A DNA stretch of 64,000 nt from Pseudomonas sp. UBA4617 (lineage in GTDB: Bacteria > Pseudomonadota > Gammaproteobacteria > Pseudomonadales > Pseudomonadaceae): contig NZ_DGIR01000039.1 in assembly GCF_002386445.1 (NCBI RefSeq), positions 242,891 to 306,890 of the forward strand, in the 5' to 3' direction. Below are positions 9,736-17,327 of this stretch, piece after piece. Numbering within the stretch: position 1 is the stretch's first letter; the number at the start of each line of letters is the position of its first letter. The position numbers and the translations under genes are program-made. The notes below the pieces were generated by a model. The model was not told the DNA's origin, did not search any database, and saw only the letters and a program-made list of their open reading frames with translations.

Positions 9736-9791
9736 ATGTGTGACCCATCGCCCGGCCATCTCGTCTCTGACTGACACTGCGCGAGGTGCCC

Positions 9792-10064
9792 ATGCACGAT
9801 CCGTTTGAAGAATCCCTGCGTGACCTGCTCAAGGCGTCACCCTCCGGCAATGACCGGGACGACCGGGATGACGCCGCCTGCCTGGGTCGCGTGCTGAAAA
9901 CTGCCAACCGCCAGGTTGGTGCCGGTGATCTGTTCAGCCTGCTTGGCCGCTGGAGCCAGGCGCTGCTGATCGCCGTGAACAATGGCGCGGCGCATGTTGC
10001 GCCGGTGCGTCGACACTCTTCCCGCAACGCTGCCAGTGGCAGCAAAGCAGATAAGGCCGATTGA
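9792..10064 (+). CDS. crfX: Small conserved protein CrfX
   Basis: 90 residues, hydrophilic, with no membrane segment. An acidic N-terminal half (DPFEESLRDLL, then NDRDDRDD) is followed by an amphipathic stretch and a basic, low-complexity tail. It is identified by position and size as CrfX, the small protein between cmaX and cmpX in pseudomonads; its function is not established. ATG at 9792 has GAGG five bases upstream. Its stop lies only two bases before the cmpX start, so the pair is very likely co-translated. Confidence 0.8.
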   Translation: MHDPFEESLRDLLKASPSGNDRDDRDDAACLGRVLKTANRQVGAGDLFSLLGRWSQALLIAVNNGAAHVAPVRRHSSRNAASGSKADKAD

Positions 10065-10066
10065 AT

Positions 10067-10891
10067 ATGGAACTCGATCTCTGGACCCAGAGCCTGGTCA
10101 CTGCCATGACTGCCCTTTGGACCAAGGTAGCGAACTTCATCCCCAACCTGTTCGGCGCGCTGGTCGTGGTGCTGCTTGGTTTCGTGGTGGCCAAGCTGCT
10201 CGACACGCTGCTGTCCAAGCTGCTTGCCAAATTCGGCCTGGACCGCCTGATGGCCGGTACCGGGCTGACCAAGATGCTGGGCCGGGTCGGCATCCAGGTG
10301 CCGATCTCGACCTTGATCGGCAAGGTCGTGTACTGGTTCGTGCTGCTCATTTTCCTGGTCTCGGCCGCAGAGTCGCTGGGCCTTGAGCGAGTCTCGGCGA
10401 CCCTCGACATGCTCGCCCTGTACCTGCCGAAGGTATTCGGCGCGGCGCTGGTGCTGCTCGCCGGCGTGCTCCTGGCCCAGGTCGCCAACGGCCTGGTGCG
10501 TGGCGCTGCCGAAGGCATTGGTCTGGAATACTCGGCAGGGCTGGGGCGCATTACCCAGGGCCTGGTGATCATCATCAGCATCTCGGTGGCCATCAGCCAG
10601 CTGGAAGTGAAAACCGACCTGCTCAACCATGTGATCGTGATCGGGCTGATTACCGTTGGTCTGGCCGTTGCGCTGGCAATGGGCCTTGGTAGCCGCGAAA
10701 TTGCCGGGCAGATCCTGGCTGGCATCTACGTGCGCGAGCTGTACCAGGTCGGCCAGCAGGTGCGGATTGGCGAGGTAGAAGGGCAAATCGAGGAGATCGG
10801 TACGGTGAAGACCACGCTGCTGACCGATGATGGCGAACTGGTGTCGTTGTCCAACCGCGAGTTGTTGGAACAGCGAGTCAATAGCCGCTAA
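10067..10891 (+). CDS. cmpX: Small mechanosensitive-channel-like membrane protein CmpX
   Basis: 274 residues. An N-terminal helix (LFGALVVVLLGFVVAKLLD) and further hydrophobic segments follow the MscS-like conserved TM-helix pattern. The C-terminal cytoplasmic part carries the short MscS-type beta-domain, with GQQVRIGEVEGQIEEIG and TTLLTDDGELVSLSN. It is likely an inner-membrane channel sensing membrane tension. In related species loss of cmpX activates SigX, which fits its place immediately before sigX. ATG at 10067 was chosen over TTG at 10061, which would overlap crfX. It is probably translated together with crfX. Confidence 0.88.
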   Translation: MELDLWTQSLVTAMTALWTKVANFIPNLFGALVVVLLGFVVAKLLDTLLSKLLAKFGLDRLMAGTGLTKMLGRVGIQVPISTLIGKVVYWFVLLIFLVSAAESLGLERVSATLDMLALYLPKVFGAALVLLAGVLLAQVANGLVRGAAEGIGLEYSAGLGRITQGLVIIISISVAISQLEVKTDLLNHVIVIGLITVGLAVALAMGLGSREIAGQILAGIYVRELYQVGQQVRIGEVEGQIEEIGTVKTTLLTDDGELVSLSNRELLEQRVNSR

Positions 10892-10980
10892 CCGCACAAA
10901 AGCTGTTAATGTATGCCGCCGCGAAAATCGACCCACGGGGTCGCGCGGCGACATTGACCTGACTGTCGGCCAGATCCGTT

Positions 10981-11571
10981 TTGAATAAAGTTCATTCGCC
11001 GCCCATGCGCTATGACCCCCGCGAGCTCACCGACGAAGAGTTGGTGGCGCGTTCGCATGAGGAGCTGTACCACGTTACCCGCGCCTATGAGGAACTCATG
11101 CGGCGCTATCAACGGACCCTGTTCAACGTCTGTGCACGTTATCTGGGGAACGACCGTGACGCGGACGATGTCTGTCAGGAGGTCATGCTGAAGGTGCTGT
11201 ATGGGTTGAAGAACTTCGAGGGCAAATCCAAGTTCAAGACCTGGCTCTATAGCATCACCTACAACGAATGCATTACCCAGTACCGCAAGGAGCGCCGCAA
11301 GCGGCGGTTGATGGATGCCTTGAGTCTGGACCCTGTCGAAGAGGCGTCCGAAGAAAAGGCTCCGAAACCGGAAGAAAAAGGCGGGCTGGACAAGTGGCTG
11401 GTGCATGTGAACCCGATTGACCGGGAAATTCTGGTGCTACGTTTTGTCGCAGAGCTGGAATTTCAGGAAATTGCCGACATCATGCACATGGGCCTGAGCG
11501 CGACGAAAATGCGCTACAAGCGCGCGCTTGACAAGCTTCGGGAGAAATTTGCCGGCCTTGATGAAACTTAG
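10981..11571 (+). CDS. sigX: ECF RNA polymerase sigma factor SigX
   Basis: 196 residues. Region 2 (YEELMRRYQRTLFNVCARYL ... DADDVCQEVMLKVL ... FKTWLYSITYNEC) and region 4 (LRFVAELEFQEIADIMHMG, then SATKMRYKRALDKL) are complete. SigX directs genes for fatty-acid metabolism, membrane fluidity and OprF in pseudomonads. No anti-sigma gene adjoins, as in other pseudomonads, where the upstream cmpX is thought to signal. The start is probably TTG at 10981 (peptide MNKVHSPP), matching the family N-terminus; the first ATG, 11005, would shorten the protein by eight residues. oprF follows after 111 bases. Confidence 0.93.
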   Translation: MNKVHSPPMRYDPRELTDEELVARSHEELYHVTRAYEELMRRYQRTLFNVCARYLGNDRDADDVCQEVMLKVLYGLKNFEGKSKFKTWLYSITYNECITQYRKERRKRRLMDALSLDPVEEASEEKAPKPEEKGGLDKWLVHVNPIDREILVLRFVAELEFQEIADIMHMGLSATKMRYKRALDKLREKFAGLDET

Positions 11572-11682
11572 GGGCTTGCAAATATCTCTAACGAACCGGC
11601 GAGTTCTGCTAGACTTGCCGTCGAGTTGTCCCCCTTGTTTGTGGTGGGACTGCTTAACTATCACCAGATGGGGATTTAACGG

Positions 11683-12717
11683 ATGAAATTGAAAAACACC
11701 TTGGGCTTGGCCATTGGTTCGCTTGTAGCCGCCACTTCGATTGGCGCTATGGCGCAAGGCCAAGGCGCCGTCGAAACTGAAGTCTTCTACAAGAAAGAGT
11801 TCTTCGACAGCCAGCGCGACTTCAAGAACGACGGCAACCTGTTCGGCGGTTCGATCGGTTACTTCCTGACCGACGACGTCGAGCTGCGTCTGGGCTACGA
11901 CGAAGTTCACAACGCTCGTGGCGAAGACGGCAAGAACATCAAGGGCTCGAACACCGCCCTGGACGCCGTTTACCACTTCAACAACCCGTACGACGCTATC
12001 CGTCCGTACGTTTCCGCTGGTTTCTCGCACCAGTCGCTGGGCCAGACCGGCCGTGGCGGTCGTGACCACTCCACCTTCGCCAACGTTGGCGCTGGCGCCA
12101 AGTGGTACATCACCGACATGTTCTACGCCCGTGCTGGCGTTGAAGCTCAGTACAACATCGACCAGGGCGACACCGAGTGGGCCCCGAGCGTTGGCGTTGG
12201 CCTGAACTTCGGCGGTAGCCCGAAGCAAGCTGAAGCTGCTCCGGCTCCTGTTGCCGAAGTCTGCTCCGACTCCGACAACGACGGCGTTTGCGACAACGTT
12301 GACAAGTGCCCGGACACCCCGGCCAACGTTACCGTTGACGCTGATGGCTGCCCGGCTGTTGCCGAAGTCGTTCGCGTTGAGCTGGACGTCAAGTTCGACT
12401 TCGACAAGTCGGTCGTCAAGCCAAACAGCTACGGCGACATCAAGAACCTGGCTGACTTCATGAAGCAGTACCCACAGACCACCACCACCGTGGAAGGTCA
12501 CACTGACTCCGTCGGCCCAGACGCTTACAACCAGAAGCTGTCCGAGCGTCGTGCCAACGCTGTCAAGCAGGTCCTGACCCAGCAGTACGGCGTAGAAGCC
12601 AGCCGTGTTGACTCGGTAGGCTACGGCGAAACCCGTCCGGTTGCCGACAACGCCACCGAAGAAGGCCGCGCTATCAACCGTCGCGTTGAAGCTCAGGTAG
12701 AAGCCCAGGCCAAGTAA
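11683..12717 (+). CDS. oprF: Major outer-membrane porin OprF
   Basis: 344 residues. A signal peptide ends at AxA (SIGAMA|QGQGA). An eight-stranded beta-barrel follows, then a Cys- and Asp-rich linker (CSDSDNDGVCDNVDKCP, four Cys, thrombospondin-3-like). The C-terminus is an OmpA-like peptidoglycan-binding domain with FDFDKSVVKPNSYGD and VEGHTDSVG. It is the general porin and structural anchor between outer membrane and peptidoglycan. GGGG lies about nine bases before the ATG. Codon use is strongly biased (mostly GTT, GCT and CGT), as expected for a very highly expressed gene. The 111-base leader contains a weak hairpin (GTCCC 11628-11632 with GGGAC 11646-11650) that might tune read-through from sigX. 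Confidence 0.97.
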   Translation: MKLKNTLGLAIGSLVAATSIGAMAQGQGAVETEVFYKKEFFDSQRDFKNDGNLFGGSIGYFLTDDVELRLGYDEVHNARGEDGKNIKGSNTALDAVYHFNNPYDAIRPYVSAGFSHQSLGQTGRGGRDHSTFANVGAGAKWYITDMFYARAGVEAQYNIDQGDTEWAPSVGVGLNFGGSPKQAEAAPAPVAEVCSDSDNDGVCDNVDKCPDTPANVTVDADGCPAVAEVVRVELDVKFDFDKSVVKPNSYGDIKNLADFMKQYPQTTTTVEGHTDSVGPDAYNQKLSERRANAVKQVLTQQYGVEASRVDSVGYGETRPVADNATEEGRAINRRVEAQVEAQAK

Positions 12718-12735
12718 TTGGTTTGAAGCTTCAAG

Positions 12736-12761
12736 AAAAACCCGGCTTTGGCCGGGTTTTT
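12736..12761. terminator. Bidirectional intrinsic terminator between oprF and cobA
   Basis: AAAAACCCGGC-TTTG-GCCGGGTTTTT: a perfect stem flanked by an A run and a T run, so it can stop oprF transcription from the left and cobA transcription from the right. Confidence 0.92.
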
Positions 12762-12816
12762 CTTTGCCTGTTTTTCGGCTTCGCATGGGCCTGGCGGGAG
12801 CGGCGCAGGCAGCACA

Positions 12817-13557
12817 TCACCCAGCAACTGCCACCTGTTCCCGGGCTACCTGTGCCCCAACCACCTCTCCGATCACCAATATCGCCGGGCTACGCAAGCC
12901 AAACCCTCGCGCAACCTCCACCATCCCCTGTACATCGCTCCAGCACGTCCGCTGCTGCGGTAACGAGGCATTTTCGATCATCGCCACCGGCGTTCCCGGC
13001 GCCATGCCGCCGTCCAGCAGCCCCTGGCGCACCTGCTCCAGCCGCGCCACACCCATGTAAACCACCAGCGTCGTTCCGCCCTGGGCCAAGGCTTTCCAGT
13101 TCAGTTCGCTGTCGTCCTGGGTGTGCGCCGTCACCAGCGTCACGCCCCGGCTCACACCGCGTGAGGTCAGGGAAATGCCACACTGCGTGGCCCCGGCCAG
13201 CCCGGCCGTGATGCCATTGACCACTTCCACCTCGATGCCATGCCCCTGCAGCCACATCGCCTCTTCGCCACCCCGGCCAAAAATGCACGGGTCGCCGCCC
13301 TTGAGCCGCACCACGCAACGCCCTTGCCGGGCATGACGCAACATCAGGCGCTGGATGAACGCCTGCGGGGTAGAGCGGCAGCCACCGCGCTTGCCTACGC
13401 CGATCACCCGGGCCTGGGGGCAATGTTCCAGTACGGCCGGGTTGACCAGGTCGTCGATCATCACCACGGCGGCCTGCTGCAGGGCACGTACGGCCTTGAG
13501 GGTGAGCAGCTCGGGGTCGCCAGGGCCGGCACCGACCAGCCAGACTTTCGCATTCAT
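12817..13557 (-). CDS. cobA: Uroporphyrinogen-III C-methyltransferase
   Basis: 246 residues, a single-domain SUMT. It methylates uroporphyrinogen III at C2 and C7 with two SAM molecules to give precorrin-2, the branch point to siroheme and cobalamin. The N-terminal VWLVGAGPGDPELLTLKA, VVRLKGGDPCIFGRGGEE and VVNGITAGLA motifs are all intact. ATG at 13557 was chosen because the GAGG upstream is eight bases away, while the ATG at 13563 sits almost on top of it. It is the last gene of nasA-kinase-cobA, 27 bases after the kinase. This suits a role in making siroheme for assimilatory nitrite reductase. Confidence 0.93.
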   Translation of the reverse strand: MNAKVWLVGAGPGDPELLTLKAVRALQQAAVVMIDDLVNPAVLEHCPQARVIGVGKRGGCRSTPQAFIQRLMLRHARQGRCVVRLKGGDPCIFGRGGEEAMWLQGHGIEVEVVNGITAGLAGATQCGISLTSRGVSRGVTLVTAHTQDDSELNWKALAQGGTTLVVYMGVARLEQVRQGLLDGGMAPGTPVAMIENASLPQQRTCWSDVQGMVEVARGFGLRSPAILVIGEVVGAQVAREQVAVAG

Positions 13558-13584
13558 CAGCATTTCCTCATCGGCAAGGTGCGT

Positions 13585-15255
13585 TCAGCCCTTGAGCAGG
13601 GTGAGCAGCAAGATCAGGTTGAACAGCAAGGACAACAGGGCCAGGGTGCGCCACACCTTCAGTGGCTCGCGTTCCAGCAGTGGGCGTGGCCGGTCGGGCA
13701 GTTCCTGGCGGTCGCCGCGCTCGAGCAGCAGCAACCAGTGTTCGGCGGTTTCGAAACGTTGCGCCGGGTCGGCCGCCACCGCCTGCTGCAAGTTGTGCTG
13801 CAGCCATTCCGGCAAGTCGGGGCGATAGCGCGCGGCACTGACCGGCTGGCCGAAGCGCGGGCGCTGGAAAGCCTCGACCTCGCCGTACGGGTAATGCCCG
13901 GTCAGCAGGTGGTACAGCGTGACGCCCACGGCATACAGGTCCTGACGCGGGCTCGGCGGTTGGCCATCGAACGCTTCCGGGGCAATGTACGAGGGCGTGC
14001 CCGGCAGCTCGTGCAGCGCGTCTTCGGACAGGCCGGGGCAGTAGGCCAGGCCGAAGTCCAGCAGGCGCAGCTGGCCGTCGCTGCCCAGGTGCAGGTTCTC
14101 CGGCTTGATGTCGCGGTGCAGCAGGTTGCGCCGGTGCAGCACGCCGACCGCCTGCAGCAGTTGCCGGGCCAGCTCCAGCCACTGCGACAGGGGCAGTGGG
14201 CCATGCTCGGCGAGCAGCGCCGCCAGGTTCTGGCCGGGGTATTCGCGCATCACGTAGTACAGGTGCTGGCGCTGGTTGGCCGCGTGCAGTTCGGGAAAGT
14301 GCCGACCGGCGACCCGGCGCAGGAACCACTCCTCCAACAGCAGGGCTTGCGCCGCGCCGGGCTCCTGCTCGCGCCCGGCGGGGAGAGTCTTGAGCAGCCA
14401 GGCTTGGCCTTGGCCATCGCGTACCCGGTACAGCAGCGACTGGCGGCTGTGCGCCAGCAGCTTTTCGGCGTGCCAGCCATCGATGAGCTGGCCCTCGCGC
14501 AGCGAGCCGGGCACAGGCCATTGCTGCAACTGTGCCAAGGTGTCGCCGAGGTTGGCCGTGCCCGTCTGCTCGACCTGCACCAGCAAGGCACTGGCGTTGT
14601 CCTGGCTGCCGTTGAGGTGCGCGCTGGCGACCAGGGTATCGACGGCCAGTTGCAGGTCGGGTTGCTCGCGCAACACCGCCTGGATGTGCTGGTCGCCCAG
14701 GCTGGCCCAGACCCCGTCGCTGAGCAGCAGGAAACATTCACCCGCCTGCAGTTCGCCTTCCAGGTAATCCACCAGCAGGTGCTGGTCCAGGCCCAGCGCA
14801 CGCTTGAGCACATGCTGCATGCCGGGCTGGTCCCACACATGGTCTTCGCTCAGGCATTGCAGGCGCCCGGCGTGCCAGCGGTACACCCGGCAGTCGCCGA
14901 CGTGGGCCAGGGTAAAGCGGCGGCCACGCAGCACCAGCGCGCTGAGGGTGGTCAGCAGCGGTTGACCGCTGCCTTGGGCACGCAGCCAGCGGTTCTGCGC
15001 CAGCAGCAGGCGGTCAAGGGCCTGGGCCACGCTCCAGGTCGCGGGCGTGGCGTAGTAGTCCAAGGCCAGCGCCTGCAGGCTGGCACGTGCCGCCAGGCCA
15101 CCGTCGGCGCACTGGCTGACACCGTCGGCAAGGGCGAACAGGTAGCCCTTGCTGGCGGCCAGCTCCGGCGCCGGGGTGACCAGGCGCAGGGCGTCCTGGT
15201 TTTCCTCGCGCGGCCCGGTGGCGCTGGCCTGGGCGAAACGCAGTTGCAGGCTCAT
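13585..15255 (-). CDS. Bifunctional PP2C-type phosphatase / Ser-Thr protein kinase with C-terminal membrane anchor
   Basis: 556 residues with two enzymes in one chain. Residues about 1-240 are a PP2C phosphatase: ENQDA, ADGVSQ, HVGDCRVYRW, LLSDGVW and SQDNAS supply the metal-binding Asp residues. Residues about 260-520 are a Hanks-type kinase with HRDIKPEN, DFG and PGTPSYIAPEA. The ATP-binding Lys is likely in AWLLKTLP, but the Gly-rich loop is not recognisable. A hydrophobic C-terminal segment (ALLSLLFNLILLLTLL) should anchor it in the inner membrane. It starts nine bases after nasA, so it is co-transcribed with the nitrate transporter. Its substrate is unknown; controlling NasA or nitrate enzymes by phosphorylation is an inference from position. 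Confidence 0.9.
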   Translation of the reverse strand: MSLQLRFAQASATGPREENQDALRLVTPAPELAASKGYLFALADGVSQCADGGLAARASLQALALDYYATPATWSVAQALDRLLLAQNRWLRAQGSGQPLLTTLSALVLRGRRFTLAHVGDCRVYRWHAGRLQCLSEDHVWDQPGMQHVLKRALGLDQHLLVDYLEGELQAGECFLLLSDGVWASLGDQHIQAVLREQPDLQLAVDTLVASAHLNGSQDNASALLVQVEQTGTANLGDTLAQLQQWPVPGSLREGQLIDGWHAEKLLAHSRQSLLYRVRDGQGQAWLLKTLPAGREQEPGAAQALLLEEWFLRRVAGRHFPELHAANQRQHLYYVMREYPGQNLAALLAEHGPLPLSQWLELARQLLQAVGVLHRRNLLHRDIKPENLHLGSDGQLRLLDFGLAYCPGLSEDALHELPGTPSYIAPEAFDGQPPSPRQDLYAVGVTLYHLLTGHYPYGEVEAFQRPRFGQPVSAARYRPDLPEWLQHNLQQAVAADPAQRFETAEHWLLLLERGDRQELPDRPRPLLEREPLKVWRTLALLSLLFNLILLLTLLKG

Positions 15256-15264
15256 CGGCGTGCC

Positions 15265-16476
15265 TCAGACCCGCGCCGCAGTAACGGCTGCCGAGCCCCA
15301 GGTGGTGCGCCAGCGCTGCTTGACGCCATGCAGGCCGAACCAGGCCAGCAGACCCAGGCTGGCGAACAGCCACAGCCCCAGCTGGTAGTCGCCGGTGTGC
15401 TGCTTGATGGTGCCGAGGCCGGCCGCCAGCAGGAAGCCACCGATGCCGCCGGCCATGCCGATCAGCCCGGTCATCACGCCGATCTCCTGGCGGAAGCGTT
15501 GCGGCACCAGCTGGAACACTGCGCCATTGCCGGCACCAAGGCCCAGCATGGCACTGACGAACAACGCGAGGGCGGCGGCTGCGCTGGGCAGGTTGAAGCC
15601 GACCGCAGCGATACAGATGGCCGCCACGCTGTACATGCCCAGCAGGGTGCGGATACCGCCGAAACGGTCGGCAAGCGCGCCGCCGAGCGGGCGCATCAGG
15701 CTGCCGGCGAACACGCAGGCGGCCGTGTAGTAGCCAGCGGTGACCGGGCTCAGGCGGTACTGGTCGCTGAAGTAGCCGGGCAGGGCGCTGGCCAGGCCGA
15801 TGAAGCCACCGAAGGTGACACTGTAGAAGAACATGAACCACCAGCTGTCGCGGTCACCCAGGGCCTTGAGGTAGTCGGCCATGGCTTTCGGCTTGGGTCG
15901 CTGCGGGGCATTGCGTGCCAGCAGGGCGAACACCAGCAGCGTCAGCGCCAGCGGAATCAGCGCGAAGCCGAACACATTGTTCCAGCCAAAGCCTGCGGCC
16001 AGCGCCGGTGCCAACAGGGCGGCGAACACCGTACCGGAGTTGCCGGCACCGGCGATGCCCATGGCCTTGCCTTGGTGCTGCGGTGGGTACCACTGCGATG
16101 CCAGCGGCAGCGACACGGCGAACGAGGCACCGGCAAAACCGAGAAACACGCCCAGCAGCAGCGCCTGTTCATAGCTGTGCACGCCCAGGTGCCAGGCCGC
16201 CGCAAGCGCGACGATGACCACCACCTGGCCGATCAGTCCGGCGCTCTTGGGGGACAAGCGGTCGACCAGCACGCCCATGGCAAAACGCAGGATTGCCCCG
16301 GCCAGGATCGGTGTAGCGACCATCAGGCCCCGTTGTTGTGCGCTCAGCTGCAGGTCGGCGGCAATTTGCACCGCCAACGGGCCGAGCAGGTACCAGACCA
16401 TGAAGCTGAGGTCGAAGTACAGGAATGCGGCGAACAGGGTGGGCACATGCCCGGATTTCCAGAAGCTGGTACTCAT
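15265..16476 (-). CDS. nasA: Nitrate/nitrite transporter (MFS, NarK/NasA type)
   Basis: 403 residues with about 12 membrane helices. The nitrate-porter signature is present as GFAGASFAVSLPLASQW and, in the second half, as GLGAGNGAVFQLVPQRF. The substrate Arg of NarK-type proteins is plausibly the one in PILAGAILRFAMGVLVDR. It imports nitrate for assimilation. ATG at 16476 has TGAGG seven bases upstream. It is the first gene of nasA-kinase-cobA. Expression should be set by the leader just upstream: a sigma-54 promoter, an ANTAR target RNA and a terminator whose U run ends 32 bases before the ATG. Confidence 0.93.
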   Translation of the reverse strand: MSTSFWKSGHVPTLFAAFLYFDLSFMVWYLLGPLAVQIAADLQLSAQQRGLMVATPILAGAILRFAMGVLVDRLSPKSAGLIGQVVVIVALAAAWHLGVHSYEQALLLGVFLGFAGASFAVSLPLASQWYPPQHQGKAMGIAGAGNSGTVFAALLAPALAAGFGWNNVFGFALIPLALTLLVFALLARNAPQRPKPKAMADYLKALGDRDSWWFMFFYSVTFGGFIGLASALPGYFSDQYRLSPVTAGYYTAACVFAGSLMRPLGGALADRFGGIRTLLGMYSVAAICIAAVGFNLPSAAAALALFVSAMLGLGAGNGAVFQLVPQRFRQEIGVMTGLIGMAGGIGGFLLAAGLGTIKQHTGDYQLGLWLFASLGLLAWFGLHGVKQRWRTTWGSAAVTAARV

Positions 16477-16507
16477 CGAACACCTCACTTGGCAATGCAG
16501 CGGAACG

Positions 16508-16559
16508 AAAAAGACGCCGCTTCCCGCTCCACGGCTGTGGAGGGGAGAGCGACGTCTTT
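16508..16559 (-). terminator. Attenuator terminator in the nasA leader
   Basis: Read on the minus strand, two 23-base arms (AAAGACGTCGC... and ...GCGGCGTCTTT) pair at 21 of 23 positions around an AGCC loop and end in TTTTT. It lies between the nasA promoter and the nasA start, so it must be bypassed for nasA to be expressed. Its 5' arm shares bases with the second ANTAR hairpin. Confidence 0.85.
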
Positions 16560-16593
16560 GTCGGGATCAAGTGGGCAACCGCCGTTGGTTACC
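16550..16593 (-). promoter_or_regulatory. ANTAR-type two-hairpin target RNA for NasT
   Basis: On the minus strand, P1 is GGTAACC-[AACGGC]-GGTTGCC (16593-16574): a 7-bp stem and a six-base loop with A at position 1 and G at position 4. P2 is CGAC-[AAAGAC]-GTCG (16563-16550), again a hexaloop with A1 and G4. A1 and G4 in two successive hexaloop hairpins is the known recognition pattern of ANTAR proteins such as NasT. P2 uses bases of the 5' arm of the terminator, so P2 and the terminator exclude each other. Confidence 0.8.
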
Positions 16594-16607
16594 GGTGCAA
16601 TTCATTT

Positions 16608-16623
16608 AGCAATAGATGGGCCA
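16608..16623 (-). promoter_or_regulatory. Sigma-54 promoter of nasA
   Basis: Minus strand TGGCCCATCTATTGCT has GG and GC separated by exactly ten bases, the invariant -24/-12 spacing, and keeps TGGC and TTGC of the consensus. The predicted start near 16597 falls a few bases before hairpin P1, so the transcript would carry the whole ANTAR motif. Confidence 0.7.
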
Positions 16624-16654
16624 ACTGGTGCTGGTGATGGACTTAAGGTTTCGG

Positions 16655-16716
16655 CGCCTGTGCGACCGAGCGCCGCCCGCGATGCGCCGCGCGGGCGGCG
16701 CTGGATCGCACAGGCG
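16655..16716. repeat. Large GC-rich double palindrome between nasT and nasA
   Basis: Outer arms CGCCTGTGCGA (16655-16665) and TCGCACAGGCG (16706-16716) are perfectly complementary. Inside them GCGCCGCCCGCG (16670-16681) pairs with CGCGGGCGGCGC (16690-16701). The core repeats a palindrome at 3638. No T run follows, so it is more likely a repetitive extragenic palindrome than a plain terminator. It separates nasT from the nasA promoter. Confidence 0.7.
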
Positions 16717-16739
16717 GCGCAACCCTCAAAGCAAACCAG

Positions 16740-17315
16740 TCACCCAAGCATCTCGTGCATGGCGATGATCTGCTCGGCCACCTGGATCAGCTTCTGCTGC
16801 CGGCTCATGGCCTGGCGGCGCATCAGGGTGTAGGCCTGTTCCTCGTTGCAGTCCTTCATCTTCATCAGCAAGCCCTTGGCCTGCTCGACACGCTTGCGCT
16901 CGGCCAGCTGCTGGTCGCGGGCGAGCAACTGCGCCTTCAGCGCCTGGTCACTTTCGAAGCGGGCCATGGCCACATCCAGGATCGGCTGCAGCCGTGCGGC
17001 ATGGATGCCCTCGACGATGTAAGCGCTGACGCCCGCCTGGATCGCATGGCGCATCACCGCAGGGTCGTGTTCGTCGGTGAACAGCACAATGGGACGTGGC
17101 TGGTCCCGGCTGAGCAGCACCACCTGTTCCATCACATCACGGTCTGGCGAATCGGTATCGATCAGCACCACGTCCGGGCGCACTGTTTCGACGCAGGCAG
17201 GCAGGTCGATGGTCAGGCCTGGAGCTTCGATGACCTCGAAACCGGCCTCGCTCAGTGCCGCCTTGAGGCGGCCGAGCTTGTTCTGGGTATCGTCGATCAG
17301 CAGGATACGCAACAT
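16740..17315 (-). CDS. nasT: Nitrate-responsive ANTAR antiterminator
   Basis: 191 residues. An N-terminal receiver-like domain (MLRILLIDDTQNKLG, VVLIDTDSPD) is followed by a C-terminal ANTAR RNA-binding domain of about 60 residues (RVEQAKGLLMKMKDCNEEQAYTLMRR, split here at the usual helix breaks). NasT binds hexaloop hairpins in leader RNAs and prevents termination. Without nitrate it is held by NasS. It starts 12 bases after nasS, so the two are one operon. The nasA leader immediately downstream carries the matching RNA target. Confidence 0.94.
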   Translation of the reverse strand: MLRILLIDDTQNKLGRLKAALSEAGFEVIEAPGLTIDLPACVETVRPDVVLIDTDSPDRDVMEQVVLLSRDQPRPIVLFTDEHDPAVMRHAIQAGVSAYIVEGIHAARLQPILDVAMARFESDQALKAQLLARDQQLAERKRVEQAKGLLMKMKDCNEEQAYTLMRRQAMSRQQKLIQVAEQIIAMHEMLG

Positions 17316-17327
17316 GGTCGTTTTCTC

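Noticed and set aside
13240..16833. Very long open frame (about 1197 codons) on the plus strand opposite cobA, the kinase and nasA
   Set aside because: Amino-acid make-up is Gln-, Ala- and Val-rich without any domain, and the three minus-strand genes have full family motifs. It is a shadow of GC-rich codon use.
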